DNA of 64,000 nt from JAMHWF01 sp964371405 (GTDB taxonomy: Bacteria > Pseudomonadota > Gammaproteobacteria > Burkholderiales > Burkholderiaceae_C), in NCBI GenBank assembly GCA_964371405.1, contig CAYJLV010000001.1:1-64000 (forward strand). The letters are read 5' to 3'. Both the position numbers and the translations under genes were made by a program. A model generated the notes under the pieces. That model saw nothing but the letters and a program-made list of their open reading frames with translations. It did not search any database and was not told where the DNA came from. Shown one piece after another: positions 32,961-41,975 of this stretch. Each line of letters opens with the position of its first letter. Position 1 is the stretch's first letter.

Positions 32961-33335
32961 TCACCTCGCAGCGCCCGGCGGCGCCGGGATGGCGGCCGTC
33001 AGGCGCAGGTTGCCGTCGTAGCGGTCGGCGCGGAAGACGATGGCGTCGCCGACCCGGATGCGAACCACGAGTGCGGGGTTGAAGTACCGAAACGTCGTCG
33101 TCGCGGCGGGCAGGGGGAGATGGGCGATGGGGGCATGCCGCAACGTCACCGTTCCACGTTCGCCGTCGATCCGGATGACCGTGCCGGCGATGAGGTCCGA
33201 GGCCGATGCCTGCGCCAGGACTTTGCCTGAACCCCATGGCGCCAGCCAAAGCCAGAGCGGGAGCGTCCTGCGCCGCAACGCAGGCACGGCGCAGTCGCTG
33301 TGCCAGGCGGCGGCATCAGATTCCGGAGCAGGCAT
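32961..33335 (-). CDS. CusF-like periplasmic protein without usual Cu ligands
   Basis: 124 residues. The C-terminal 75 residues align with CusF: AGTVIRIDGERGTVTLRHAPI, a Pro-containing turn, TFRYF, VGDAIVFRADRYDGNLRLTAAIP. The CusF His (H36) is kept in RHAPI, but the Trp and the two Met residues that bind Cu(I)/Ag(I) (W44, M47, M49) fall on L, A and T. It may bind another metal or be a structural relative. The N-terminus is a weak, Arg-rich export signal. Start overlaps the preceding lipoprotein stop (TGATG), so translation is coupled. Confidence 0.7.
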   Translation of the reverse strand: MPAPESDAAAWHSDCAVPALRRRTLPLWLWLAPWGSGKVLAQASASDLIAGTVIRIDGERGTVTLRHAPIAHLPLPAATTTFRYFNPALVVRIRVGDAIVFRADRYDGNLRLTAAIPAPPGAAR

Positions 33336-33832
33336 CAGTGGCGTCCCCCGCGATGGCCGCCATGCCCGCCGTGATGGCCATGGCCGCCGCGATGGCCTCC
33401 CGCATAGCCGCCGTAGCTGCCGTAGCCCCGGTAGTAGGGCAGGCCACCGTAGTAATGCAAGCCGTCGTAGTACCCGAGGTAGTTGTAGCCCAGGTACAGC
33501 GCGCCCGAGTACGCGTTGAGCCGGTAGCGGCCCGACACGATCTGCGCCCTGAGGTCTTGTTCGCCGCGGGCCCGCCCTTGCAGGTAGCGCAGCAGGCCTT
33601 CGCTGACACCCGCAGCGCGCTGCTGCTCGAAGTCTTGCGGCGACAGCACGAAGGCGACGCCTCGCCTCTCCATCTCCGCGATCAAGGCGTCGTCGCCCAG
33701 CCCCTGCTGCGACATCACGACGACTTCATCCAGACGCAGGCGGGGGGCCTGCGCTTCGGGAGCCTGGGCGGTGGCGCAGCCCGTCAGGGCGACTGCCGAA
33801 ACCAGCGCGAACAGCGTCAAAGCGTTTTTCAT
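33335..33832 (-). CDS. Lipoprotein with Gly/Tyr/His-rich tail
   Basis: 165 residues. Lipobox LTGC (FALVSAVALTGCATAQ) gives a predicted lipid anchor. The middle is helical (LDEVVVMSQQGLGDDALIAEMERRG), the last 60 residues are Tyr/Gly-rich, ending in about ten His among Gly (GGHGHHGGHGGHRGGRH). The tail looks like a flexible metal-binding or surface-associated segment. Coupled to the CusF-like gene. The strong composition bias makes the family hard to trace. Confidence 0.75.
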   Translation of the reverse strand: MKNALTLFALVSAVALTGCATAQAPEAQAPRLRLDEVVVMSQQGLGDDALIAEMERRGVAFVLSPQDFEQQRAAGVSEGLLRYLQGRARGEQDLRAQIVSGRYRLNAYSGALYLGYNYLGYYDGLHYYGGLPYYRGYGSYGGYAGGHRGGHGHHGGHGGHRGGRH

Positions 33833-33904
33833 CAGAGGTCCCCTTGTGATGAATCTTGGACGCGGCCCGGCCACCGGTTGTTCCGTGGCGTCGTCGAAGA
33901 GTGT

Positions 33905-35563
33905 TCACCGTGTGGCCGCAGTCTCCCGCGTCCCGCGGGCCGCGCGCGCCGCTGCCCACAGATCGAGCTCGGGCCGGTAACCCTGCGTCTGCGTGCCGAA
34001 GGCGCCCAGCAGCGTATGGAACAGGTTGTCGTGGCTGTAGGTGCCCCCGGCAACCCTTTGCAGCGCGCCCGCATCGAGTTGCAGTCTGCTCGCAATGCCC
34101 GCCGAAAGCCAGGCCATCATCGGGATAGCGGTCTGCTCGGCGGGCGCCAGCAGCATGGGCAGCCCGTGCAGGTACACGTTGCCTTCGCCCAGCGATTCGC
34201 CGTGGTCCGACACGTACAGCAGCAGGCTGTCCATGCGCTCGGACTCGCCAGCCAGCCAGTCGATCGTCTGCGCCAGCACCTCGCTGGTGTAGGCGATGCC
34301 GTTGTCGTAGGTGTTGATCAGCGCCTGGCGCTCGCAGCTCTGGATCTGGTTGGTGTCGCAGGTCGGCGCGAATCGGCGTGCGCCGCTGGGGTAGCGCTTG
34401 TAGTACGCCGGCCCATGGCTGCCCTTCATGTGCAGCACCACCAGGCTGTCTTTGCCGGTCGCCGGCCCGGTCATGGCGGCCCGGAGGCCGCGCAGCAAGA
34501 CTTCGTCGAAGCACTCCTCGGGGCCGCAAGGGCCGGCCATCGCGCCTTGACCTGGGAACTGGGTGTCGACGCGCTGGCACACGCCCTTGCAGCCCGAGTT
34601 GTTGTCCAGCCAGCGCACGGCGACGCCCGCACGCTGCAGCACATCGAGCGCGTTCTCACGCGCGGCCGCGGCCGCCACCGAAAACCGCTGGGCGCCGAGG
34701 TCTGAAAACATGCACGGCAGCGAGCTGGCGGTGTCGGTGCCGCATGACGTGACCTTGTCGAAATAGACGACGCCCTTGTCGGCCAGCGCCTGGTTCGTCG
34801 CCCGGGCATAGCCGCCGAGCGAGAAGTTGGCCGCGCGGGCGGTTTCGCCGACGACCAGCACCACCAGCAGCGGCTTGCGGCTGCCGGCTGCCGCCGGCCG
34901 GGCGGCATCGGCGCCCACGGTGATGAGCGCGGCCGCCGGCCGAGCCCGGCCTTTCCACAGGCCGACGAAGCCATTGGCCACGTTGGTCGGCGTCAGCAGG
35001 TGGCGCAGTTCGCGGTGGTTGCGCGCTGCGGCGGCGTAATCAGCGTAGAAGGCGGCCAGCGCCGCCAGCAGCAGCAGCGTCAGTGCCAGCGCGTGTCTGG
35101 CGACACCGGCGGCCACGGCCGGCCAACGTTGCCGCTTCACCGGCACGGCCAGCAACAGCGCCGCCGGCAGCAGCCCGCGCCAGGCAAAGTCCCACCACAG
35201 CGAAGGCGACGACAGGTCCGCTGCCTCGCGCCAATCGGTTTCCAGCACGTTGCGGATCATCCCCTTGTCGATCAGCACGCCGTAGTTGCCGATGAAGTGC
35301 GCTGCCAGGGCGCTGACGAGCAGCACCGTCGCGAGCAAGGGCTTGCCCACCGAGCGCCAGCACAACATGCGCAAGATCAGACTGAACAGCAGCCACAGCA
35401 CGGCCGCGAGCGCCACCACGGCCAGAATGCTGCGCGATGAGGACAGGTCCCGCGCGGCCCACAGCGTGCGCCAGAAGCCGGCGTTGTCAACGACGAGCAG
35501 CCACAAGGCCGTGGCCCCGCACAACGCGGCAGCCGAGACAGGGCGGATGGAGCGAGGGGTCAT
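33905..35563 (-). CDS. eptA: Lipid A phosphoethanolamine transferase (EptA/MCR family)
   Basis: 552 residues: about five N-terminal membrane helices, then a periplasmic sulfatase-fold domain. Catalytic and zinc residues are recognisable: VVGETARAANFSL (Glu ligand), CGTDTASSLPCM (nucleophilic Thr in this block), GSHGPAYYKRYP and YVSDHGESLGE (Asp-His ligands). The enzyme moves phosphoethanolamine to lipid A in the outer leaflet of the inner membrane, altering charge and polymyxin sensitivity. Chromosomal EptA and plasmid MCR proteins share these motifs. A nearby ATG at 35638 is an alternative start; neither has a clear ribosome binding site. Confidence 0.9.
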   Translation of the reverse strand: MTPRSIRPVSAAALCGATALWLLVVDNAGFWRTLWAARDLSSSRSILAVVALAAVLWLLFSLILRMLCWRSVGKPLLATVLLVSALAAHFIGNYGVLIDKGMIRNVLETDWREAADLSSPSLWWDFAWRGLLPAALLLAVPVKRQRWPAVAAGVARHALALTLLLLAALAAFYADYAAAARNHRELRHLLTPTNVANGFVGLWKGRARPAAALITVGADAARPAAAGSRKPLLVVLVVGETARAANFSLGGYARATNQALADKGVVYFDKVTSCGTDTASSLPCMFSDLGAQRFSVAAAAARENALDVLQRAGVAVRWLDNNSGCKGVCQRVDTQFPGQGAMAGPCGPEECFDEVLLRGLRAAMTGPATGKDSLVVLHMKGSHGPAYYKRYPSGARRFAPTCDTNQIQSCERQALINTYDNGIAYTSEVLAQTIDWLAGESERMDSLLLYVSDHGESLGEGNVYLHGLPMLLAPAEQTAIPMMAWLSAGIASRLQLDAGALQRVAGGTYSHDNLFHTLLGAFGTQTQGYRPELDLWAAARAARGTRETAATR

Positions 35564-35796
35564 CGCGCAGACGTGTTCAGGTTGGTGCAGCCAAACACTG
35601 CATTGCGCGTTGCCGCTCGAAAGCAGTAGGGCAGCCATCCCGGCAGGCGCTTCTGACGTTCAGGCCCGTGTCCATGCCACTCTGCAAGAACTGCTGAACA
35701 AGTTGACAGCCAGCAGGAGCGCCTGACGTCGGGCATGTGCTCATGCGGTTGTCCCAAGCGTCGAGCGTGCCAGGGAAATGCCAACGACCTCCAGAG

Positions 35797-36042
35797 TCAA
35801 GGCCCGCGTGGCCGTTTGCGCTGCGGCTTCGACCGCTTCGGCGGTCTGCCCGCAGCTCGGTGCGCGTTCAATCGGTGCTGCAGCCGCTGCGCATAGGGAG
35901 GCTCTGGCTTCGGCACGGGCAGGGGGTGACGCTTGCGCCACCAGAGGAACAAGCCGTATCCGACGATGGCTGCGACCACAATGGCCAGCCACATCCACGC
36001 CATGGTCATGGCCGGTGCGGTGTCCAACGTCTTGTAGCGCAT
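35797..36042 (-). CDS. Small single-pass membrane protein
   Basis: 81 residues: a membrane helix (MAWMWLAIVVAAIVGYGLFLWW) followed by a strongly basic tail (KRHPLPVPKPEPP, PPKRSKPQRKRPRGP). GAAAGGAAGG precedes ATG 36042. Topology suggests a periplasmic N-terminus and basic cytoplasmic tail. No family recognised. Confidence 0.6.
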   Translation of the reverse strand: MRYKTLDTAPAMTMAWMWLAIVVAAIVGYGLFLWWRKRHPLPVPKPEPPYAQRLQHRLNAHRAAGRPPKRSKPQRKRPRGP

Positions 36043-36251
36043 GGTGCGGCCTTCCTTTCATCGTGGTTCGTGATCGAAGACGAACCCCGGGATCGCCGCG
36101 CGATGCAAGATGCCCGGGCGCGGGGGCGCGGGGGCGCGGGGGCACTGGGTCGGTGGCCAAGTTGGCTGAGCTGGCAATCAAGCAGTTGGCCGAACGACGC
36201 AGGCCCTTGCAGGTAACGCGTGAACGCTTGTCGACGGCACTTGCGACGGAG

Positions 36252-36794
36252 CTACTGCACATCGGCAACCAGTCGCAACTGCGCGACACGATGGCGGCCC
36301 TCAGCAACGTCGCCATGTTCGAGTCGGTAGGTGCTGCCCCAGGCCCAGACGGAGCCCACCAGTTCCACGACCCGCACCTCGCCCGCCGCGCCGTTGACCG
36401 CCAGCTCGGCCGTGCCCTCGCTCCACGCGGCGGTGAACGTGTGCGGGCCGGGCCGCATGCGCAGGCGCACGAAGGACTCGGGCGTCGTCACCACGGGTGC
36501 ACCACCGTCGACGGTCAGCCGCACCTGGTTGACTGCATCGCCCCACCGCTTGCGAACGACATAGACCGTCAGCAGCCCCGGAGCCGGCTCGAACCGCTTC
36601 GCTTGGACCTCAACCGATTCCGGAGGAATCGGCGTTGGCGTGCAGGTCAGCGTGCGTCGATACCACTTTCCGACACCGAAGCAGTACGTTCCATCCGGGT
36701 TGGCCGGCTGCATCGGCTTGGTCATGCAGCCCGTGCCGAGTAGCGCCACAAGTCCAGACCCGACGAGCACGGTTCGACGCGAAACGTGGTTCAT
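36252..36794 (-). CDS. Predicted lipoprotein with DUF2846-like domain
   Basis: 180 residues. Lipobox GTGC follows VLVGSGLVALL, after a twin-Arg-like SRRTVL start. The domain GLLTVYVVRKRWGDAVNQVRLTVDG...FVRLRMRPGPHTFTA resembles DUF2846 beta-sandwich lipoproteins. Predicted inner leaflet of the outer membrane or periplasm. It lies 20 bp downstream of the 37191 gene on the same strand, with the czc genes further upstream, so it may be part of that operon. Confidence 0.7.
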   Translation of the reverse strand: MNHVSRRTVLVGSGLVALLGTGCMTKPMQPANPDGTYCFGVGKWYRRTLTCTPTPIPPESVEVQAKRFEPAPGLLTVYVVRKRWGDAVNQVRLTVDGGAPVVTTPESFVRLRMRPGPHTFTAAWSEGTAELAVNGAAGEVRVVELVGSVWAWGSTYRLEHGDVAEGRHRVAQLRLVADVQ

Positions 36795-36813
36795 GGCCTG
36801 GCACCTTCACATG

Positions 36814-37191
36814 TCACTTGAGTGTGAAGCGTGCCGATACGGCGGGCTTGCCGTTCAGCGCCACCTCCGCCAACACCTTGGTGCCCGCGCCGACCTTGAA
36901 GCTGCCTTTGGCTTCCAGCTTGTCGCCGATGATTGCCAGTGGCGCTTCGGTCTTGTCGCTGCCGTTGAACACCGTCAACTTGCCGGTGGCGCTGGTCAGC
37001 TTCATTGGTTTTCCGTGGTCGCTGACGTGGATGACGATCAGCTCCGGTTTGGCGACCAGTTCCATGTCGCCGGCCTTGGTCTCGACGACAACGCCGCCGA
37101 ACTTGGGCGCGTGGTCTTCGGCGGCGTACAGCGCAGTGGCCGGCAGCGCCAGTGCGGATGCGGCCAGCAGCGGAATCAGAAGCTTCTTCAT
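36814..37191 (-). CDS. Periplasmic protein of the czc operon
   Basis: 125 residues. A clear signal peptide (MKKLLIPLLAASALALPATALYA), then FGGVVVETKAGDMELVAKPELIVIHVSDHGKPMKL and further beta strands. It is found next to HME-RND efflux genes; possible roles are metal binding or helping CzcB, by context only. The strongest metal-like residues are the single H and Met in this stretch. Start chosen at the signal peptide. Confidence 0.75.
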   Translation of the reverse strand: MKKLLIPLLAASALALPATALYAAEDHAPKFGGVVVETKAGDMELVAKPELIVIHVSDHGKPMKLTSATGKLTVFNGSDKTEAPLAIIGDKLEAKGSFKVGAGTKVLAEVALNGKPAVSARFTLK

Positions 37192-37230
37192 GGTTGAGTC
37201 CTTTTCAGGGTTGGGGGAACGGAGGTGGCG

Positions 37231-37569
37231 TCAGTGAATGGCGGTGGCCTGCACGACCTCGGTGACGGTGATCCAGCCGGCAACGGTCTGGCCGGTGCGT
37301 GCCGATGCCTGGATGGCGGCGACGATCTCGTCCACTTCGCCGTCCTCGCAAAGCAGTTCGAGCTTGTATTCGTTGACCACCTCGTCGCCGAGGTCCATCG
37401 AATAGTGCTGCTCGCCGCTGTCCAGCGGCATGATCGAACCCTTGACGACGTACACCGCCAGGTTGTGGCGCCGGCCGGCGCGTTGGCTGCCCCAGGCGGG
37501 GCAGGCTTTGAGGGCCGCGATCACGTCGGCGACGCGGCTGCTGTGCACATAGGCTTTGATTTCCTTCAT
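37231..37569 (-). CDS. PII-like (GlnB-fold) protein of the czc operon
   Basis: 112 residues. The pattern KEIKAYVHSSRVADVIAALKA, ELLCEDGEVDEIVAAIQASARTG and VTEVVQ matches the PII/CutA-like ferredoxin-like fold, without the T-loop tyrosine of GlnB. PII-like proteins next to RND pumps are thought to sense a ligand (metal, bicarbonate or nucleotide). The stop-start overlap with czcA (4 bp) shows tight coupling. The ligand is unknown here. Confidence 0.82.
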   Translation of the reverse strand: MKEIKAYVHSSRVADVIAALKACPAWGSQRAGRRHNLAVYVVKGSIMPLDSGEQHYSMDLGDEVVNEYKLELLCEDGEVDEIVAAIQASARTGQTVAGWITVTEVVQATAIH

Positions 37570-40500
37570 TGGGTGTCCTCGATGGGTGTCTGCGGCAGGG
37601 GCGGGGGAGCGTTGTCGTGCGCTTCTTCGGCGGCTTCACGTTTGCGTTGCTTGGCTTCCGCGCGTGATTCGGACCATTCATAGATCAGCGGCAACAGCAG
37701 CAGCGTCAGCAGCGTCGAGGTGATCAGCCCGCCGATGACCACGGTGGCCAGCGGTCGCTGCGTCTCGGCGCCGACGCCGGTGGACAGCAGCATCGGCACC
37801 AGGCCCAAGATCGCCACCGAGGCCGTCATCAGCACCGGCCGCAACCGCAGCGCCGCACCCTGGCGCACGGCGTCGCGTATCGACAAGCCGTGTTTTCGCT
37901 GGTCGTTGAGGAAGGTCACCAGCACGATGCCATTGAGCATGGCCACACCGAACACCGCGATGAACCCGATGGCCGAAGGCACCGACAGGTATTGCCCGCT
38001 GATGAAGAGGCCGACGATGCCGCCGATGATGGCGAAGGGCACGTTGGCGATGATCAGCGTGGCATGCCTCACCGAGTTGAACGCCGTGTAGAGCAGGATG
38101 AAGATCAGGCCGATGGTCAGCGGAACGATCACGCCCAGCCGCGCCATCGCACGCTGCTGGTTCTCGAAAGCACCGCCCCATTCGACCCAGTAGCCGGTGG
38201 GTATCTTCACCTGGGCCTTGATGGCGGCGTCGGCGTCCTTCACGAACCCGTCGATGTCCCGGCCCTGCACGTCCATCTGCAGCACGGCATAGCGCTGCAG
38301 GGCTTCCCGTCGTACGAAGGTGTAGCCCTCGGCCAGTTCGATCTTCGCCACCTGAGAGAAGGGCACGATGGCGCCCTCGGCCGTGCGGATCGGGATCTGT
38401 GCAATCGCCGACGGGCTGCGGCGGAACTCGTCGGCCAGGCGCACCGCAATGTCGAAGCGGCGTGTCCCGTCGATCAGCGTCGAGACGGTTTCACCGCCGA
38501 TCCCGGCCTGCACCACCGCCAGGATGTCGTCGGCGTTGAGGCCGTAGCGCGCCGCAGCCTGACGATCCACCTTGATCACCATCTGCGGCTTGCCCTTGTT
38601 GGCCTCGGCAGCAAGGTCGGCCACGCCAGGCACCGCGCCGATGACTTGCTTGATCTGCGCCGACAACTCCTCCAGCTTGTCCAGGTCTTCGCCGTAGATC
38701 TTCAGCGCGAGCGTTGCGCGCACCCCAGAGATCAGTTCCTCCACGCGCATCTGGATCGGCTGCGTCGCGCCGAAGACGGCGGTGGCAACTTCGCCTTCCA
38801 GGAACTCCTGCATCTCCTTGCCGAGCGCCGAGTACGACTGCTTGACGGGCCATTCGTCCTTGGGTTTGAGGTCGAGCAGCACCTCCATGTAGTTGACGTC
38901 GGCGGTCTCACCCTTCTCGGCACGGCCGATCGTGGCCAGCACCGACTTCACCTGCGGATACTTCTTGCGCAGGCTGGCGTCCATCACGTTGGCCACGCGG
39001 ATCGATTCGTCCAGCGACGTGGACGGAATGCCGACGACGCGGAACATGATCGCGTCTTCCTGCAGCGTGGGCATGAATTCCTTGCCCAGGAAGGGGAACA
39101 GCGCCAGCGAGCCCAGCAGCAGGACCACGGCCGCACCGACCACCACCTTCTTGCGGTCCAGCGCCCAGTCGAGCATGGGCAGATAGGCCTTCTTTGCCCA
39201 CCGCACGAGCCAGGTGTCCTTCTCTTCCTTGGGCTTCAGGATCAGCGCGGCCAGCACCGGCACCAGCGTCAGGCTCAGCAGCAGCGAGCCGGCCATCGCG
39301 AAGGTGATGGTCAGCGCCATCGGCTTGAACAGCTTGCCTTCCAGTCCCGTCAGCGAAAACAGCGGCAGGAACACCACGATGATGATCATGATGGCGAAGG
39401 CAATCGGGTTGGCCACCTCGCGCGCTGCTTCCAGGACGATGTGCGTGCGGTTGATCGGCCGGCCGGACTCGCGTGCATGCGACAGCAGCCGGAATGCGTT
39501 CTCGACCATCACCACCGCGCCGTCCACCATCATCCCGATGCCGATGGCAAGACCCGCCAGCGACATCAGGTTGGCCGACATCCCGACGCGCTGCATGCAG
39601 ATGAAGGCGAAGAGCATCGCCAGCGGCAGCGTCACGATCACGACGATGGCCGAGCGGAACTCACCGAGGAACAGGAACAGGATCACCGCCACCAGGATCG
39701 AGCCTTCGATGAGGGCGTTGGTGGAGGTCTTCAGCGCTTTGTCGACGATCTCGGTGCGGTCGTAGGCCGCCTTCAACTCGATGCCCTTGGGCAATGCCGC
39801 CTGCGCGATGGCGAGCTTGGCTTTCACGGCCGCGACCACGGTGGCGGCGTTCTCGTTGATGCGCGCCAGCGCGATGCCCAGCACCGTTTCCTGGCCGTTG
39901 CGGGTGACGGCACCGAAGCGCACGGCGGGTGCCTCCTTGACCTCGGCCACGTCCCGCACATAGACCGGCGCGCCATTGCGTTCAGCCACGACGATGGTGC
40001 CGATGTCGGCGGCGTTGTTCACGAGCCCGAGGCCGCGCACCAGATACTGCTCGACGCCGATGTTGAGGTACTGGCCGCCGACCTGCTTGTTGTTGGCCGT
40101 CAGGCGTTCCATCACCTCCTTGAACGACAGTCCGTACTTCACGAGTTTGCGCGGGTCGATCTGCACCTGGTACTGCTTCTCGTGGCCACCCCAGGTCGTC
40201 ACGTCATCGACGCCCGGCGCCGTGCGCAGGATCAGCCGCACCGTCCAGTCGTGCAAGGTGCGCAGGTCCATCGCGCTGAGCTTCTTGTCGGCGTCTTCGA
40301 TGGTGTACCAGAAGACCTGGCCGAGGCCCGAGCTGTTGGGCCCGAGTACGGGTTCGCCATAGCCCTGTGGCAGGCGACTCTTCACCTCTTGCAGTTTTTC
40401 GCCCACCAGACGGCGCGCGAAGTAGATGTCGACGTCGTCGGCGAAGTACACCGCCACGTAGGACAGGCCGAACAGCGACACCGAACGTACGACTTCGACC

Positions 40501-40733
40501 TTGGCCAAGCCTGCCATCGCGGCTTCGATCGGTACGGTCAGCAGCCGTTCGATGTCTTCGGCGGCGACTCCGGGGGACTCGGTATAGACGTTTACCTGTA
40601 TCGGGGTGACATCTGGGAAGGCATCCACAGGCACCTGCCGGTAGGCCATGACGCCCAGTCCGACGAGCACGGCAAAAGCCACGAGCACCAGCACCTTGTA
40701 GCGCAGGCTCGCATCAACGAGTGCATTGAGCAT
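37566..40733 (-). CDS. czcA: HME-RND heavy-metal efflux pump subunit
   Basis: 1055 residues, full length for the family. It has twelve membrane segments and two large periplasmic loops. The helix 4 signature reads AIGIGMMVDGAVVMVEN, with the DGA-xxx-VEN part of divalent-metal pumps and not the DAA-xxx-IEN form of Cu/Ag pumps (CusA). The residue before it is IG rather than DF, which to my memory resembles the HME5 (Ni) group; substrate is thus divalent (Zn, Co, Cd or Ni) but not settled. It works with the MFP and OMF encoded directly upstream. Confidence 0.95.
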   Translation of the reverse strand: MLNALVDASLRYKVLVLVAFAVLVGLGVMAYRQVPVDAFPDVTPIQVNVYTESPGVAAEDIERLLTVPIEAAMAGLAKVEVVRSVSLFGLSYVAVYFADDVDIYFARRLVGEKLQEVKSRLPQGYGEPVLGPNSSGLGQVFWYTIEDADKKLSAMDLRTLHDWTVRLILRTAPGVDDVTTWGGHEKQYQVQIDPRKLVKYGLSFKEVMERLTANNKQVGGQYLNIGVEQYLVRGLGLVNNAADIGTIVVAERNGAPVYVRDVAEVKEAPAVRFGAVTRNGQETVLGIALARINENAATVVAAVKAKLAIAQAALPKGIELKAAYDRTEIVDKALKTSTNALIEGSILVAVILFLFLGEFRSAIVVIVTLPLAMLFAFICMQRVGMSANLMSLAGLAIGIGMMVDGAVVMVENAFRLLSHARESGRPINRTHIVLEAAREVANPIAFAIMIIIVVFLPLFSLTGLEGKLFKPMALTITFAMAGSLLLSLTLVPVLAALILKPKEEKDTWLVRWAKKAYLPMLDWALDRKKVVVGAAVVLLLGSLALFPFLGKEFMPTLQEDAIMFRVVGIPSTSLDESIRVANVMDASLRKKYPQVKSVLATIGRAEKGETADVNYMEVLLDLKPKDEWPVKQSYSALGKEMQEFLEGEVATAVFGATQPIQMRVEELISGVRATLALKIYGEDLDKLEELSAQIKQVIGAVPGVADLAAEANKGKPQMVIKVDRQAAARYGLNADDILAVVQAGIGGETVSTLIDGTRRFDIAVRLADEFRRSPSAIAQIPIRTAEGAIVPFSQVAKIELAEGYTFVRREALQRYAVLQMDVQGRDIDGFVKDADAAIKAQVKIPTGYWVEWGGAFENQQRAMARLGVIVPLTIGLIFILLYTAFNSVRHATLIIANVPFAIIGGIVGLFISGQYLSVPSAIGFIAVFGVAMLNGIVLVTFLNDQRKHGLSIRDAVRQGAALRLRPVLMTASVAILGLVPMLLSTGVGAETQRPLATVVIGGLITSTLLTLLLLPLIYEWSESRAEAKQRKREAAEEAHDNAPPPLPQTPIEDTQ

Positions 40734-40748
40734 GGTCAGTGGTCCTTC

Positions 40749-41975
40749 TCAATGCCCGTGGCCAAGCTGCGACTTCAGCTTGCGCGCCTTGAGCGCGTAG
40801 GCGCCTTCGGTCACCACCTGGTCACCCGGCTTGACGCCTGACTTCAGTACCGTGCGGCCGGCGATGCGCTCGCCGGGCTCGACCTCGCGGGCTTCGTACG
40901 CACCCTGCTCGAAGACGAAGATCGTCGGCTTGCCCTCCAGCAGCACGATGGCTGCGTCGGGCAGCGCAATGGCTTCGCGCTTCTCACCCACCGCTTCGAT
41001 GGTGGCGGTGGCAAACATCTCGGGCTTCAGCCGGCCGTCGGCGTTGGGCACTTCGATGCGTGCGGCAACCGTGCGTGTGTCCTTGTCGAGCATGGCGCCG
41101 ATATGGCCAACCTTGCCGGTGAAGGTCTGGCCTGGATAGGCGGGCACGGTGACCTTCGCACTCGCGCCCACGCGCACCTTGGACAGCGCAGCTTCCGGCA
41201 ACGCGGCCTGAATCCACACGCGGCTCAGGTCGGCGATGGTGAACATGGGTTCACTCGGCTTGGCCAGTTCACCCAGCGTCACCTTCTTCTCGATGACGGT
41301 GCCTGCGAAGGGCGCCGTGACCGCGAAGCCGGAGACGCTGTTGCCGGTGGCGCCTGGCGCGCCGCCCAGCAGGCGAAGTCGGTCTGCCGCGGCACGCAAC
41401 GCGGCCGCCGCCTTGTCGCGGTCAGCCTGCGCGCGCAGGAAGTCCTTGCGCGGGATGATCTCTTCGGCGTTCAGCGACTCGGCGCGCTTGAAGTCGGCTT
41501 CCGCGATGCGCAGTTCAGCCTGGGCCTGCATCCATGCGGCGTGGGTTTCGCCGACCTCGACGCTGTCCAGCGTGGCCAGAACCTGCCCCGCGCGCACCTT
41601 GTCGCCCAGCTTGGCGGGCGCCGAGAGGATGCGGCCGTCGATGCGCGGTGAGACACGCACCAGGCGGTCCTGGTCGGGGAAGATGGTGGCGGTGACGACC
41701 ACTGTTTCCCCCAGCGCCTGGGCCTTCATGGCCTCGACCTTGATGCCGGCGCGTTCGGCCTCTTCGCTGGTCAGCGTCAGCTCGCTGGCGCCTTCGGCGT
41801 GCTCGTCCTTGCCTTCGCCCTTCTTCTCGCCAGCGTGCGCGTCGGCCTTGGCGCTTGGCGCCGCCGGTGCATCCTTGGCGCTTTCCTTGCTGCAGGCTGC
41901 CAAGCCCAATGCCAGAGCCACAGCCCCGGCGATGGCTGCAAGGCGCAGCCGAAAGGTCTGATCAGGCGTGCTCAT
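40749..41975 (-). CDS. czcB: Membrane fusion protein of RND efflux
   Basis: 408 residues. A lipobox (LGLAACS) suggests an anchored lipoprotein, followed by an acidic His/Asp/Lys region (DAHAGEKKGEGKDEHAEG) that could bind metal. The remaining sequence is a standard HlyD/RND adaptor: barrel-sandwich (GKVRAGQVLATLDSVEVGET), a long helical hairpin (AAWMQAQAELRIAEADFKRAESL) and beta-barrel (GKVGHIGAMLDKDTRTVAARIEV). It links pump and outer-membrane channel. 14 bp from czcA. Confidence 0.94.
   Translation of the reverse strand: MSTPDQTFRLRLAAIAGAVALALGLAACSKESAKDAPAAPSAKADAHAGEKKGEGKDEHAEGASELTLTSEEAERAGIKVEAMKAQALGETVVVTATIFPDQDRLVRVSPRIDGRILSAPAKLGDKVRAGQVLATLDSVEVGETHAAWMQAQAELRIAEADFKRAESLNAEEIIPRKDFLRAQADRDKAAAALRAAADRLRLLGGAPGATGNSVSGFAVTAPFAGTVIEKKVTLGELAKPSEPMFTIADLSRVWIQAALPEAALSKVRVGASAKVTVPAYPGQTFTGKVGHIGAMLDKDTRTVAARIEVPNADGRLKPEMFATATIEAVGEKREAIALPDAAIVLLEGKPTIFVFEQGAYEAREVEPGERIAGRTVLKSGVKPGDQVVTEGAYALKARKLKSQLGHGH

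Noticed and set aside
37890..40841. 983-residue plus-strand ORF opposite czcA
   Set aside because: Shadow of the full-length CzcA gene.
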